Positions 38,135 to 47,382 of a DNA stretch of 64,000 bases are shown here, in pieces. Below the pieces are notes generated by a model, which saw only the letters and a program-made list of their open reading frames with translations, had not been told where the DNA came from and did not search any database. The stretch covers positions 62,001 through 126,000 of the forward strand of contig CACHML010000002.1 in NCBI GenBank assembly GCA_902580945.1, in the 5' to 3' direction. How positions within the stretch are numbered: the first letter of the stretch is position 1; each line of letters opens with the position of its first letter. The translations under genes were made by a program, and so were the position numbers. The DNA comes from an uncultured Pelagibacteraceae bacterium. GTDB taxonomy: Bacteria > Pseudomonadota > Alphaproteobacteria > Pelagibacterales > Pelagibacteraceae.

Positions 38135-38848
38135 TTATACTGCATTTGTAAAAACATTTTGAACATCGTCATCTTCATCTAAAATTTCCAAAAATTTTGT
38201 CATTTTTTCCTTTTCTTCATCATTGAGACTTATTTTATTAATAGGAATCCATTCAATCTCAGTAGATATAAAATCTAAATTTTCCTTTTCTAAAATGTTT
38301 TTAACATCGTAAATCTCATCTTTATTTGTATGAATTTCATAAAAGTCTTCACGAAATTTACAATCATTTGCTCCTGCATCTGTTGCGAGATTGAAAATCA
38401 TTTCTTCGTCTATATTTCCCTTATTAATTTTTATGACTCCTTGTTGTGCAAAATTGTGTGAGGCAGATCCCTGAGTGCCTAGTCCACCCCCATATTTTTG
38501 AAAGATTGTTCTGATATTTGAAGCCGTTCTATTTTTATTATCTGTCAAAGTAATAACTACTATTGCTGATTTTGCAGGACCAAATCCTTCATACCTAATG
38601 TTTTCAAAGTTTGAGGCTGCAGCTGTTGATGACTTGTTGATTGCCCTTTCAATATTATCTTTAGGCATGTTAGCAGATCTGGCTGCTTGAATTGCCGATC
38701 TCAATCTAGAATTCATGTCTGGATTTTTATCACCAAGTTTAGCAGCAACCGTAATTTCTCTAGATAATTTTGAAAAAATAGCTGATCGTTGTTTATCAGC
38801 TTTTCCCTTTTTATGCTTAATACCTGCCCAGTGAGAGTGACCCGCCAT
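38135..38848 (-). CDS. yebC: YebC/PmpR-family protein (translation factor or transcription regulator)
   Basis: The N-terminus GHSHWAGIKHKKGKADKQR and the block LRSAIQAARSANMPKDNIERAI are diagnostic of YebC, as is GGGLGTQGSASHNFAQQG in the middle. At 237 residues it is full length. Some family members act as transcription regulators and recent work assigns others to relief of ribosome stalling at proline-rich sequences; which applies here is open. An efp gene, of related purpose, is at 46.8 kb. It lies 3 bp after the phosphoesterase gene and 9 bp before the RuvC-like gene, an order typical of this family. Confidence 0.95.
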   Translation of the reverse strand: MAGHSHWAGIKHKKGKADKQRSAIFSKLSREITVAAKLGDKNPDMNSRLRSAIQAARSANMPKDNIERAINKSSTAAASNFENIRYEGFGPAKSAIVVITLTDNKNRTASNIRTIFQKYGGGLGTQGSASHNFAQQGVIKINKGNIDEEMIFNLATDAGANDCKFREDFYEIHTNKDEIYDVKNILEKENLDFISTEIEWIPINKISLNDEEKEKMTKFLEILDEDDDVQNVFTNAV

Positions 38849-38851
38849 AAT

Positions 38852-39658
38852 TTAGATATCTCTCTGTAGTTGACCACCAAATATAAACTGACTTATTTTA
38901 GAGGCTAAACCATTTTTTGGATCTGCTTCTATAATTGCTCCACAAATTGAGGCTTCTCCCTCAGCAGGAAAATGTTTAACTGAGTCCCTTTTATAAAATC
39001 TATTTAGTGAATTTTCTGCATTCATGCCAATAACTGAGTCATAATCTCCACACATACCTGCGTCAGTCAGATATGCTGTTCCTTTTTTTAAAATTCTTCC
39101 ATCATTTGTTGGGACATGAGTGTGGGTACCCACTACAAATGTTGCTTCACCATCAAATACATGGCCAATTGCCATCTTTTCACTTGTAATTTCACCATGC
39201 AAATCAACTATTAAAAAGTCGTAGTTGTCTTTAATTTTATTTTCCTCCAAAAATTTTTTACTTTTAATAAATACATCGTCACATTTTTTCATAAAAACAT
39301 TTCCCATCAAATTTAATACACCCACTTTATATCCTCCAATAGAGTCGAAAACTCCAAAGCCATGACCGGGTGCATCACTCGAGAGATTTAGCGGTCTTAG
39401 TAACCTTTTTTGGTTTTTTATAAATTTAAATGTCTCTTTTTGATCCCAGACATGATTTCCAGTTGTAATAACATCAATTCCACAACTAAGTAATTCGTGT
39501 GTAATATTCTCTGTAATTCCTACACCTTCTTTTGCAGCATTCTCGCCATTTGCAACTACAAAATTAATCTTTTTTGATTTTATAATTAAAGGTAAGTGTT
39601 TTTTTATTGCACTGCATCCGCTATTTCCTACTATATCTCCTAGAAATAAAATATTCAT
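38852..39658 (-). CDS. YmdB-family metallophosphoesterase
   Basis: A calcineurin-like phosphoesterase of the TIGR00282/YmdB type. Metal-binding motifs are LFLGDIVGNSG at the N-terminus, VANGENAAKEGVGIT, TTGNHVWDQKE, and VVGTHTHVPTNDGRIL with YLTDAGMCGDYDSVIG near the C-terminus. The 268-residue length is normal. B. subtilis YmdB hydrolyses cyclic nucleotides and affects biofilm formation; the substrate here is not known. It overlaps the following-strand neighbour, the 5-formyl-THF cyclo-ligase gene, by 4 bp and precedes yebC. Confidence 0.92.
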   Translation of the reverse strand: MNILFLGDIVGNSGCSAIKKHLPLIIKSKKINFVVANGENAAKEGVGITENITHELLSCGIDVITTGNHVWDQKETFKFIKNQKRLLRPLNLSSDAPGHGFGVFDSIGGYKVGVLNLMGNVFMKKCDDVFIKSKKFLEENKIKDNYDFLIVDLHGEITSEKMAIGHVFDGEATFVVGTHTHVPTNDGRILKKGTAYLTDAGMCGDYDSVIGMNAENSLNRFYKRDSVKHFPAEGEASICGAIIEADPKNGLASKISQFIFGGQLQRDI

Positions 39659-40203
39659 TTTATAATTCCTTTATCAGTTAAAATAAAATCTAATTTTTTG
39701 TCATATTTATTTATAGGAATTGTTTGTTTAATTTTCTGAAATGAGAAAGCTAGACCGATAGTTGCAATTTTTTTAAACCTACAAATTTTTTCTATGTATC
39801 TATCATAAAAACCACCTCCATAACCTAATCTAAATTTATTTTTATCAAATCCAACAAGTGGAACAATTAAAATATCTGGATAAATTTTTTTTTTTGACTC
39901 GGGTTCGGGAATACCATTTTTGCCTACTTTAAGAGGTTCTTTCGAAGACCATTCATAAAAATCCATTTCACTATTTTTCTTAGTTACAGGTAATGAAATT
40001 TTAAAATTATTTTTTTGTAGCCTCAATAGCAATTCTAGACAACTAATTTCACTATTAATAGGGTAATAACCACCAATATTTTTGATTTTTTGTAATTCTA
40101 ATGTTTGTAAAATTTTTTTGAATTCTGTAAATTTTAGTTTCTTATTTTTAAAATTTTCTTTTCTTAAATTAATTATTTCTTTTCTTAAAATTTCCTTAGA
40201 CAC
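39655..40203 (-). CDS. 5-formyltetrahydrofolate cyclo-ligase
   Basis: Converts 5-formyl-THF to methenyl-THF with ATP. LGYGGGFYDRYI near residue 126 is the nucleotide/folate signature, with IGGYYPINSEI and DILIVPLVGFD as further family blocks. At 182 residues it fits the family. It lies 6 bp after zapA, as in many proteobacteria where ygfA and zapA are neighbours. In many of them the 6S RNA gene lies between the two; here the 6-bp gap leaves no room for it. Confidence 0.93.
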   Translation of the reverse strand: MSKEILRKEIINLRKENFKNKKLKFTEFKKILQTLELQKIKNIGGYYPINSEISCLELLLRLQKNNFKISLPVTKKNSEMDFYEWSSKEPLKVGKNGIPEPESKKKIYPDILIVPLVGFDKNKFRLGYGGGFYDRYIEKICRFKKIATIGLAFSFQKIKQTIPINKYDKKLDFILTDKGIIK

Positions 40204-40209
40204 TTTAAA

Positions 40210-40656
40210 TTATTGAATCTTAAAGTCTGGGTTGTTTCTTTTTATAAAATTCTCTATTTCTAAAGTAGTTTTATCAACCAGAGTTTCATAATTATTTCTG
40301 CTAGTCTCAATTTCACTCTGTAAATTACTCTGGTTTTTACTTAATTGTGAAATCTCTTTTTCTTTCAAATCTTTATAATTATAAACTAAAGATTTAAGTT
40401 CCTTAAATTTTTGAGTGAGATTTGCTATTTCTCTCTTTTGAGAATCTACTTTTTTTTTCGTCTCATAATACTCATCTAAAACACTTATTGATGTTATCAA
40501 CAAAAGTTTACTCTCTCCTATATTTCCTAGAGAATTTTTTAAGTTATTAAATTTTTCATTTAAATATAAAGATAATTCCTCTAAATGATCTTCTTGACCA
40601 TCATCACATGATAGAAGAAATTCTTTTCCATTAAATTTTATATTTACATTTGCCAT
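40210..40656 (-). CDS. zapA: Cell division protein ZapA
   Basis: Cytoplasmic FtsZ-bundling protein. The N-terminal globular part shows VNIKFNGKEFLLSCDDGQE and EELSLYLNEKFNNLK, and the rest is a coiled coil. At 148 residues it is longer than typical ZapA (about 110) because the C-terminal coil is extended by some 40 residues, ending FIKRNNPDFKIQ. It overlaps the preceding coiled-coil gene by 13 bp, suggesting that the two are made together, and is followed by the 5-formyl-THF cyclo-ligase gene. Confidence 0.86.
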   Translation of the reverse strand: MANVNIKFNGKEFLLSCDDGQEDHLEELSLYLNEKFNNLKNSLGNIGESKLLLITSISVLDEYYETKKKVDSQKREIANLTQKFKELKSLVYNYKDLKEKEISQLSKNQSNLQSEIETSRNNYETLVDKTTLEIENFIKRNNPDFKIQ

Positions 40657-40967
40657 TTATCTATTTCTTCCATTAAATTATCTGTTTCTTGGTTTAATTC
40701 ATCAATTTTTTCTGAAAATTCATCCTCTTTCTTTTTTTCTTGAATTTCTCTTTTCTTAAATTCGTCAAATTTTTGTTTAAGAATAACATTTTCTTGCTGT
40801 AATAAATTATACCTATTCACTATTTCTTTTTTTTCAATTTCTAATTGATTTTTTTGGCTTGCTAGATTTTCTAACTCCAATATTTTCTCTGGTTTTATTT
40901 TTTCAAGTTTTTTTAGTTTATCTAAAGTTTCTAATAATTTTTTTTCTTTTTCACTTATTGATTTCAT
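40644..40967 (-). CDS. Coiled-coil protein upstream of zapA, function unknown
   Basis: A 107-residue protein that is almost entirely predicted coiled coil, rich in lysine, glutamate and leucine (for example LETLDKLKKLEKIKPEKILE). It has no signal peptide, membrane segment or recognisable catalytic motif. I start at ATG 40967; an ATG ten codons earlier (40997) adds an unlike [10 protein letters not shown] leader close to the divergent tkt promoter region. A coiled-coil gene directly before zapA is common in Alphaproteobacteria (DUF4164-like, from memory), and the 13-bp overlap with zapA hints at a shared role in Z-ring assembly. This is inference from context only. Confidence 0.7.
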   Translation of the reverse strand: MKSISEKEKKLLETLDKLKKLEKIKPEKILELENLASQKNQLEIEKKEIVNRYNLLQQENVILKQKFDEFKKREIQEKKKEDEFSEKIDELNQETDNLMEEIDKWQM

Positions 40968-41020
40968 ATATATATCTATATTAATAAATTGATTCATCTA
41001 AGTCTACAAAGGATAAATTT

Positions 41021-42991
41021 TTGAGAGAATTAAATAAAAACATGGCAAACTCCATACGTGCTTTAGCAATGGATGCAGTGCAAAAAGCTAATTCTGGACA
41101 TCCAGGGATGCCTATGGGTATGGCAGACGTGTCTACAATACTTTTTAAATATTTTTTAAAGTTTAATCCTAAAAACCCTAATTGGATTAATAGAGACAGA
41201 TTCGTTCTATCCGCAGGACATGGATCAATGCTTCTTTACTCTTTGTTATATCTGACAGGTTATAAAAGTGTAAAATTAAATAACATCAAAAATTTTAGGC
41301 AACTAGATTCTATTTGCGCAGGCCATCCTGAATACATTCGAGGATCTGGTATTGAGACAACAACAGGTCCATTAGGCCAAGGTATCTCTAATGCTGTTGG
41401 GTTTGCGATAGCAGAGGAAATATTAAAAAAAAAAATTGGTAAAGATATAATTAATCACAAGACTTATGTAATTGCTGGTGATGGTTGTTTAATGGAAGGA
41501 ATAAGCCATGAAGCAATGAGCTTAGCAGGGCATTTAAAACTTAAAAACTTAGTTATGTTATTTGATAATAACGCAATTTCTATTGATGGACCAACTAGCT
41601 TAGCAGTTTCAGATAATTTTAAAAAAAGGTTTGAAAGTTACGGTTGGAATTACATAAATATCAATGGACACAAAGAAAATGAGATATTTAAAGCTCTTAA
41701 GAAAGTTCAGAGTGCTAAAAAACCAACTGTAATCGCTTGTAAAACTAAAATTGGTTATGGATCACCAAATAAATCTGGAAAAGCTTCGTCGCATGGAAGC
41801 CCTTTGGGCAGAGACGAAATTAAATTAGTTCGTAAGGTACTAAATTGGAAATATGAGCAATTTGAAATTCCAAAAAATATTTTAAATGCATGGAGAGAAA
41901 TTGGTAAAAAAGGAGAATTAAGTGAAAAGAGATGGAAAAAAATTTATGATAAAAAAAAAAATAAAATTAATAAAACTTTAAAAAATAATTTTTCAAAATC
42001 TTTAAAGAAAGAAAAGAAAGTTGCAATAAAAGAATTAAATATTCTGGCTTCAAGAAAAGCCTCTGAGTCTGTGATAAGTTCTTTAATTAAAGAAAGCAAC
42101 ACCTTAATTGGTGGATCAGCTGACCTTGCTGGGTCAAACAATACTAAAACTAAAGATCATCAGATATTAAAACCTGGAAAGTTTGAAGGAAACTATATTC
42201 ATTATGGAGTGAGAGAACATGCAATGTGCGGAATAATGAATGGTCTGGCTTTACATAGTAATTTAATCCCCTATGGAGGAACTTTTTTAATTTTTTCTGA
42301 TTATTGTAAACCATCGATTAGATTAGCTGCCATGATGAAGCAGCAAGTTATATATATAATGACCCATGACTCCATTGGACTTGGGGAGGATGGACCAACA
42401 CATCAACCAGTTGAACAATTATCTGGATTAAGAGCTATTCCTAATCTTAATGTATTTAGACCTGCAGATAGATTTGAAACTATTGAATGTTGGGAGCATG
42501 CTTTAAAAAGTTATAAAACTCCAAGCGTTATATCCTTAACAAGGCAAAATCTTTTTCCTATAAGAAATAAATTATCAAATAAGAATAAGTGCTCTTTGGG
42601 AGCATATGAAGTTTTAAGAACAAATAAGAAAATTAATTTAACAATTTTGGCAAGCGGGTCTGAGGTAAATTTAGCAATTGAAATAGGCCATAAATTATCC
42701 AAAGATAAAATATACTCTAAAATAATCTCAATGCCATGTATGGACCTTTTTGAAGTACAATCAAAATCTTATAAAAATAAAATTCTCAATGAAACTAAAT
42801 TTAAAATATCAATAGAGGCAGGATCAAGTGATTGCTGGAAGAAGTACATAGGAAATAATGGCATAACTTTTGGAATAGATGAATTTGGAAAAAGCGCCCC
42901 TTATAAAGATATTTTCAAATATTTTGGATTAGAAAGTACAAACATATCGGGCAAGATAAAAAAATTAGTGAAGAATAAATATGGCAATTAA
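41021..42991 (+). CDS. tkt: Transketolase
   Basis: Thiamine-diphosphate enzyme of the pentose phosphate pathway. Blocks in order: [73 protein letters not shown] (cofactor), and [17 protein letters not shown] with [18 protein letters not shown] in the second half. At 656 residues it is full length. The TTG at 41021 has AGGA about nine bases before it and gives a normal N-terminus; ATG 41042 would shorten the protein by seven residues. It leads the operon tkt-gap-pgk-fba-thiE-efp-suhB and overlaps gap by 11 bp. Confidence 0.97.
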   Translation: MRELNKNMANSIRALAMDAVQKANSGHPGMPMGMADVSTILFKYFLKFNPKNPNWINRDRFVLSAGHGSMLLYSLLYLTGYKSVKLNNIKNFRQLDSICAGHPEYIRGSGIETTTGPLGQGISNAVGFAIAEEILKKKIGKDIINHKTYVIAGDGCLMEGISHEAMSLAGHLKLKNLVMLFDNNAISIDGPTSLAVSDNFKKRFESYGWNYININGHKENEIFKALKKVQSAKKPTVIACKTKIGYGSPNKSGKASSHGSPLGRDEIKLVRKVLNWKYEQFEIPKNILNAWREIGKKGELSEKRWKKIYDKKKNKINKTLKNNFSKSLKKEKKVAIKELNILASRKASESVISSLIKESNTLIGGSADLAGSNNTKTKDHQILKPGKFEGNYIHYGVREHAMCGIMNGLALHSNLIPYGGTFLIFSDYCKPSIRLAAMMKQQVIYIMTHDSIGLGEDGPTHQPVEQLSGLRAIPNLNVFRPADRFETIECWEHALKSYKTPSVISLTRQNLFPIRNKLSNKNKCSLGAYEVLRTNKKINLTILASGSEVNLAIEIGHKLSKDKIYSKIISMPCMDLFEVQSKSYKNKILNETKFKISIEAGSSDCWKKYIGNNGITFGIDEFGKSAPYKDIFKYFGLESTNISGKIKKLVKNKYGN

Positions 42992-43988
42992 AATCGGAAT
43001 TAATGGGATGGGAAGAATTGGTCGTATGTTGATTAGATCAATTATTGAGAGTCAAAATAAGAACTTAAAAATTAAACATATAAATAACAGAACTAATTTA
43101 GAAGCTACTTGTAAATTAATTAAATATGACTCCATTCATGGAAGATTTAATGCAGATCTTGAATTTGATCAAAACCATTTGTTAATAAATAAAAATAAAA
43201 TTACATTTTCTCAAGAGACCTCAATTGAAGATATAAATTGGAAAAAACATGATGTTGATTACGTTTTTGAGTGTACTGGAAAATTCAATTCCAAAGAAAA
43301 ACTTCTACCACATATCAAAAATGGCGCAAAAAAAGTTATTGTTTCTGCTCCATGTAAAAATGCAGATAAAACCATAGTATTTGGAGTTAATCAAAATATT
43401 CTATCAAGAAATGACCAGATAATTTCTGCTGCTTCCTGTACAACTAATTGTTTAGCTCCAGTTGTAAGTGTGCTTAATAAAAATTTTGAAATCGAAAAAG
43501 GTTTTATGACCACTATACATGCGTTTACAAGCGATCAAAGAATTTTGGATAATTCTCACAAAGACTCAAGAAGAGCAAGATCTGCTTATCAATCTATAGT
43601 TCCTACATCAACAGGGGCTTCTAAAGCAATAGGGGAAATAATTCCAAAATTAAAAGGTAAATTAGAGGGGATAGCTATGAGAGTTCCAACACCCAATGTA
43701 TCGCTAATTGAATTTATATTTTGTACAAAAAAAAAAATTGATATTAAAAAAATAAATAATGTATTCGAATTAGCTTCAAAAAATGAACTAAAAAATATTT
43801 TAGAAGTTACGTATGAAAAATTAGTTTCTATTGATTTCAATCATAATTCAGCTTCTGCAATAATTGATGCTTCTTTAACAAATGTGATAGGTGCTAATAT
43901 GGGTAAAATTTCAGCTTGGTATGACAATGAGTGGGGCTTTTCCAACAGAATGTGTGATATAGCTGAAAATCTACATAAAATCTCTTAA
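42981..43988 (+). CDS. gap: Glyceraldehyde-3-phosphate dehydrogenase (type I)
   Basis: Interconverts glyceraldehyde 3-phosphate and 1,3-bisphosphoglycerate. [11 protein letters not shown] is the dinucleotide-binding loop, [12 protein letters not shown] holds the catalytic cysteine, and [12 protein letters not shown] closes the fold. At 335 residues it is normal. At the end of the second beta strand, where NAD-specific enzymes have Asp (IND), this one reads INNRT (residues 34-38), so Asp is replaced by Asn36 with Arg next to it. That pattern suggests NADP or dual use, an inference by analogy to other GAPDHs. It overlaps tkt by 11 bp and touches pgk by one base. Confidence 0.96.
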   Translation: MAIKIGINGMGRIGRMLIRSIIESQNKNLKIKHINNRTNLEATCKLIKYDSIHGRFNADLEFDQNHLLINKNKITFSQETSIEDINWKKHDVDYVFECTGKFNSKEKLLPHIKNGAKKVIVSAPCKNADKTIVFGVNQNILSRNDQIISAASCTTNCLAPVVSVLNKNFEIEKGFMTTIHAFTSDQRILDNSHKDSRRARSAYQSIVPTSTGASKAIGEIIPKLKGKLEGIAMRVPTPNVSLIEFIFCTKKKIDIKKINNVFELASKNELKNILEVTYEKLVSIDFNHNSASAIIDASLTNVIGANMGKISAWYDNEWGFSNRMCDIAENLHKIS

Positions 43989-45208
43989 TGAAAAATATAA
44001 AAGATCAACCCATATTAAAAATAAAATATAAGACAATATTGCTTAGGTTGGATCTAAATGTTCCATTAGAAAACTATAAAATCCTTGATGAAACCAGGAT
44101 ACACAAAATAATTGATACAATTAGATTTTTACTTAAAAGTGAAACTAGAATTATAATAATTTCCCACGTTGGAAGACCGAATGGAAAAATTAATGAAAAA
44201 TTATCTCTTAAGCCTGTTGCAGAAAAATTAGAATATATTTTGAAAACATACCCTGATTCAGAATTTGTTTATGGTCCGGAACAAAATTTAAGACTAATAA
44301 AAAAAAATTTAAATGAGATAAATAAAGAAAATATTTTTTTATCCGATTTTGAAAAAATAGTAATGCTTGAAAATATTAGGTTCTATAAAGGTGAAGAGGA
44401 GAATGATGATGGTTTTGCAAAAAAATTATCTTCTTTAGGTGATATATATGTAAATGATGCATTTTCATGTTCGCACAGGTCTCATGCTTCAATTGATAAA
44501 ATAACAAAATACATACCTTCATTTGCAGGTTTTCAACTTATTGAAGAAATTAATGCTTTGAAAAAAATTACATCCGAAATAAAAAAACCAATAACTTGTA
44601 TCATTGGCGGTTCAAAAATTTCTACAAAAATTAATTTAATTAAAAACTTAATTCCAAAATTAGATAACATGATAATTGTTGGTGGAATGGCTAATAATAT
44701 TTTAAAATATAAAGGCATACCGATTGGCAAATCAATAAATGAGGATAATTGTGAGGAAATTATAGATGAAATATTTAGTATCTCTGAGAAACATTCCTGT
44801 TCAATTGTTTATCCTGAGGATGTTCTAGTAGGAAAGAATTTAAATGATAAATCAAATATTAAAGCACTCAATAAAATAGATAAGGATGATTTGATCTTAG
44901 ATATTGGCCCGAATACGTCAAAAAAAATTAATAAAATAATAGATGAAAGTCGAACGATTTTATGGAATGGTCCCGCTGGATATTTTGAAAATCCGTATTT
45001 TGCAAGCGGGAGTATTGAAATTGCAAATAAAATTATTGAAAAACATTTAGCTAATAAAATTTTCTCAGTGGTTGGTGGTGGAGACACCGTATATTTTATA
45101 AATACACTCGATGCTAAAAATAATTTTAATTTTGTTTCAACCGCAGGTGGAGCTTTCTTGGAATATCTTGAAGGTAAAAACCTTCCTGGTATAAAAGCAT
45201 TAAACTAA
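43988..45208 (+). CDS. pgk: Phosphoglycerate kinase
   Basis: Transfers phosphate between 1,3-bisphosphoglycerate and ADP. RLDLNVPLENYKI near the N-terminus, HVGRPNGKINEKLSLKPVA and NDAFSCSHRSHASI bind the substrate; GPAGYFENPYFASGS and VVGGGDTVYFI bind nucleotide in the C-terminal half. At 406 residues it is full length. It begins at the last base of the gap stop codon (TAATG) and is followed 1 bp later by fba. The order tkt-gap-pgk-fba is the common alphaproteobacterial CBB/glycolysis-type cluster. Confidence 0.97.
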   Translation: MKNIKDQPILKIKYKTILLRLDLNVPLENYKILDETRIHKIIDTIRFLLKSETRIIIISHVGRPNGKINEKLSLKPVAEKLEYILKTYPDSEFVYGPEQNLRLIKKNLNEINKENIFLSDFEKIVMLENIRFYKGEEENDDGFAKKLSSLGDIYVNDAFSCSHRSHASIDKITKYIPSFAGFQLIEEINALKKITSEIKKPITCIIGGSKISTKINLIKNLIPKLDNMIIVGGMANNILKYKGIPIGKSINEDNCEEIIDEIFSISEKHSCSIVYPEDVLVGKNLNDKSNIKALNKIDKDDLILDIGPNTSKKINKIIDESRTILWNGPAGYFENPYFASGSIEIANKIIEKHLANKIFSVVGGGDTVYFINTLDAKNNFNFVSTAGGAFLEYLEGKNLPGIKALN

Positions 45209-45209
45209 A

Positions 45210-46220
45210 ATGTCTGATTTAAATAAAATTGTTCTCAAAATAATTTCTAGTGGCAAAGGTATTCTTGCTGCAGACGAAAGTAATGGAACTATGACAAAAA
45301 GACTAGAAGCTGTAAATGTAAAATCAAACCCAGAAAATAGACTTGCTTTCAGAGAGACCCTTTTTTCATCAGAGTGTATGAAAGAATGTATTGGTGGTGT
45401 TATTCTTTACGATGAAACAATAAACCAAAAAACAAGTTTAGGAAAACCAATCCCTGATCTAATTTCTGAAACTGGCGCAATACCTGGAATTAAAGTTGAT
45501 ACAGGTGTAAAAAATTTAGCTAACTCCTCTAAGGAAAAAATTACTGAAGGTTTAGATGGATTAAGGGAAAGATTAAAAAAATATTATGAGCTTGGAGCAC
45601 GATTTACAAAATGGAGAGGTGTTTATTCTATAAGTAATGAATACCCTAGTAAATTAGCAATCCATACCAATGCTCATGCTCTTGCCAGATATTCCGCTTT
45701 AGTTCAAGAAAGCAAAATGGTTCCAATAATTGAACCTGAAGTTTTAATGGATGGAGACCATTCTATTGATATTTGTTTTAAAAAAACATCAGAAGTAATA
45801 AAAAAATGCTTTGAAGAGTTAATATTAAATAAAGTTGATCTTTCAGGAATTATTTTAAAACCAAACATGATTTTACCTGGTAGTCAGTCAAAAAATAAAA
45901 TAGCCGGAGAAGAAATTTCAAAAAAAACACTTGAATGTCTTGAAAACTCAGTTCCAAATGAGGTTCCAGGTATTGCCTTTTTATCTGGAGGCCAGTCGGA
46001 GATAGAAGCTTCAGAGAATTTAAATTTAATAAATAAAAATAATAGAACTAAATTCATAATGACATATTCTTATGGTAGAGCTCTCCAACAAAGTGCTCTT
46101 AAGACATGGTCAAAAAATACAAAGGATATAGAATCAACTCAAAATACCTTTAATCACAGAGCTAAAATGTGCTCCTTAGCAGCTCAGGGAAAATGGTCTA
46201 TCAATCTTGAATATAAGTAA
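45210..46220 (+). CDS. fba: Fructose-bisphosphate aldolase, class I
   Basis: Splits or forms fructose 1,6-bisphosphate through a Schiff base. KGILAADESNGTMTKRLEAV at the N-terminus is the class I aldolase signature, and GIILKPNMILPGS carries the Schiff-base lysine; FLSGGQSEIEASENLN and MTYSYGRALQQSALKTW follow. It is therefore not the zinc-dependent class II enzyme. At 336 residues it fits the family. With gap, pgk and ppdK it can run lower glycolysis in the gluconeogenic direction. Its end overlaps thiE by 14 bp. Confidence 0.96.
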   Translation: MSDLNKIVLKIISSGKGILAADESNGTMTKRLEAVNVKSNPENRLAFRETLFSSECMKECIGGVILYDETINQKTSLGKPIPDLISETGAIPGIKVDTGVKNLANSSKEKITEGLDGLRERLKKYYELGARFTKWRGVYSISNEYPSKLAIHTNAHALARYSALVQESKMVPIIEPEVLMDGDHSIDICFKKTSEVIKKCFEELILNKVDLSGIILKPNMILPGSQSKNKIAGEEISKKTLECLENSVPNEVPGIAFLSGGQSEIEASENLNLINKNNRTKFIMTYSYGRALQQSALKTWSKNTKDIESTQNTFNHRAKMCSLAAQGKWSINLEYK

Positions 46221-46821
46221 AAAAAAATTCATTTACCTTATTACTCCAAATAAAATTACTAAAGACTTTTATAGAAACCTTCAAAAAGTTTTAAGTGTAA
46301 ACAAAGTAAGTTTTTTTCAAATGAGGTTAAAAAAATATTCAAAAAAACAAAAAATTTTAATCGGAAAAAAAATACAAAAAATATGTAAAAATTATAACGT
46401 AAGATTTATAGTAAATGATGACCCTTATCTCGCAAAAAAACTCCATGCAGATGGATGCCATTTAGGTCAAAAAGATATGGATATTAAAAAGGCAAGGAGA
46501 ATAATCGGAAAAAAGATTATTGGAATTACATGTCATAATTCAGCTTTATTGGCAAAAAGAGCAGTAAAAGCAGGTGCAGATTATATAGCGATTGGTTCCT
46601 TTTATTCCACAAAAACAAAAAAAACTATGTATAAATGCTCAACAAAAAATTTAATTAAGATAAGTAAATTAACAAAGATACCCATTATAGCCATTGGTGG
46701 AATAAACTCTAAGAACTATAAAAAACTGTTGTTGAATAATGCTAATTTTTTAGCTATCTCAAGCTACATTTGGAATAATAAAATATATAAACCTTTAGAA
46801 GCTATAAAAAAAATTAAATGA
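46207..46821 (+). CDS. thiE: Thiamine-phosphate synthase (ThiE/TenI family)
   Basis: Joins HMP pyrophosphate and thiazole phosphate to thiamine phosphate, or acts as a TenI-like relative. FIYLITPNKI at the N-terminus, RFIVNDDPYLAKKLHADGCH, HLGQKDMD, IGITCHNSALLAKRAVKAGAD, IAIGSFYSTKTK and IIAIGGINSKNY follow the ThiE order. The expected residues for pyrophosphate binding (GxFxxTxTK) read GSFYSTKTK. The start is taken as TTG 46207, inside fba, because no ATG precedes the conserved region; this is uncertain. At 204 residues it is normal. It overlaps efp by 4 bp. A thiE-like gene after fba is usual in Alphaproteobacteria. Confidence 0.85.
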   Translation: MNISKKKFIYLITPNKITKDFYRNLQKVLSVNKVSFFQMRLKKYSKKQKILIGKKIQKICKNYNVRFIVNDDPYLAKKLHADGCHLGQKDMDIKKARRIIGKKIIGITCHNSALLAKRAVKAGADYIAIGSFYSTKTKKTMYKCSTKNLIKISKLTKIPIIAIGGINSKNYKKLLLNNANFLAISSYIWNNKIYKPLEAIKKIK

Positions 46822-47378
46822 AAATAAATGCTGGAGAAATCAGAGTTGGAATGATTCTAGAACATAAAAATGAACTGTGGGAAGTTCTTAAGACTCAGCA
46901 CGTTAAACCAGGTAAAGGCGGAGCGTTTGCGCAAGTTGAAATGAAAAATGTTGACAAAAATACGAAGATTAATGAGAGATTTAGGTCTAGTGAAAGTGTT
47001 GAAAAGGCCTCATTAGACGAAAATAAATTTAATTATTTATATGCAGACGATAATTACTATTTTTTTATCAACCCAAAAACATTTGATCAAATAGAAATTC
47101 AAAAAAAGATTGTTGGAGAGAAAGGTAATTTATTAAAAGAAAACATTGAAGTTACTGTTAATATTTACAATGAAAAACCAATATCTATTGAACTACCAAA
47201 TCAAATTAAATATAAGATTGAATCTACAGATGCTGCAATAAAAGGTCAGACTGTTTCCTCATCCTACAAACCTGCAATTCTCGATAATGGAATTAAGATA
47301 CAAGTTCCTCCCTTTGTTGAGTCTGGTGATGAAATAATTTTAGATACTAGAACCATTGAGTATGTAAAAAAAATTTAG
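46818..47378 (+). CDS. efp: Elongation factor P
   Basis: Helps ribosomes through consecutive prolines. The three-domain protein has the tip loop VKPGKGGAFAQVEMKN with Lys33, the position modified by EpmA in enterics, and the C-terminal PPFVESGDEIILDTRTIEYV. At 186 residues it is normal. Modification genes epmA/epmB are not adjacent, so the state of Lys33 is unknown. It overlaps thiE by 4 bp and lies 4 bp before suhB. Confidence 0.96.
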   Translation: MKINAGEIRVGMILEHKNELWEVLKTQHVKPGKGGAFAQVEMKNVDKNTKINERFRSSESVEKASLDENKFNYLYADDNYYFFINPKTFDQIEIQKKIVGEKGNLLKENIEVTVNIYNEKPISIELPNQIKYKIESTDAAIKGQTVSSSYKPAILDNGIKIQVPPFVESGDEIILDTRTIEYVKKI

Positions 47379-47382
47379 CTTT

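Noticed and set aside
40204-40209. Expected 6S RNA site between zapA and the 5-formyl-THF cyclo-ligase gene
   Set aside because: The gap is 6 bp, so the RNA cannot be there; I did not identify it elsewhere in the window.
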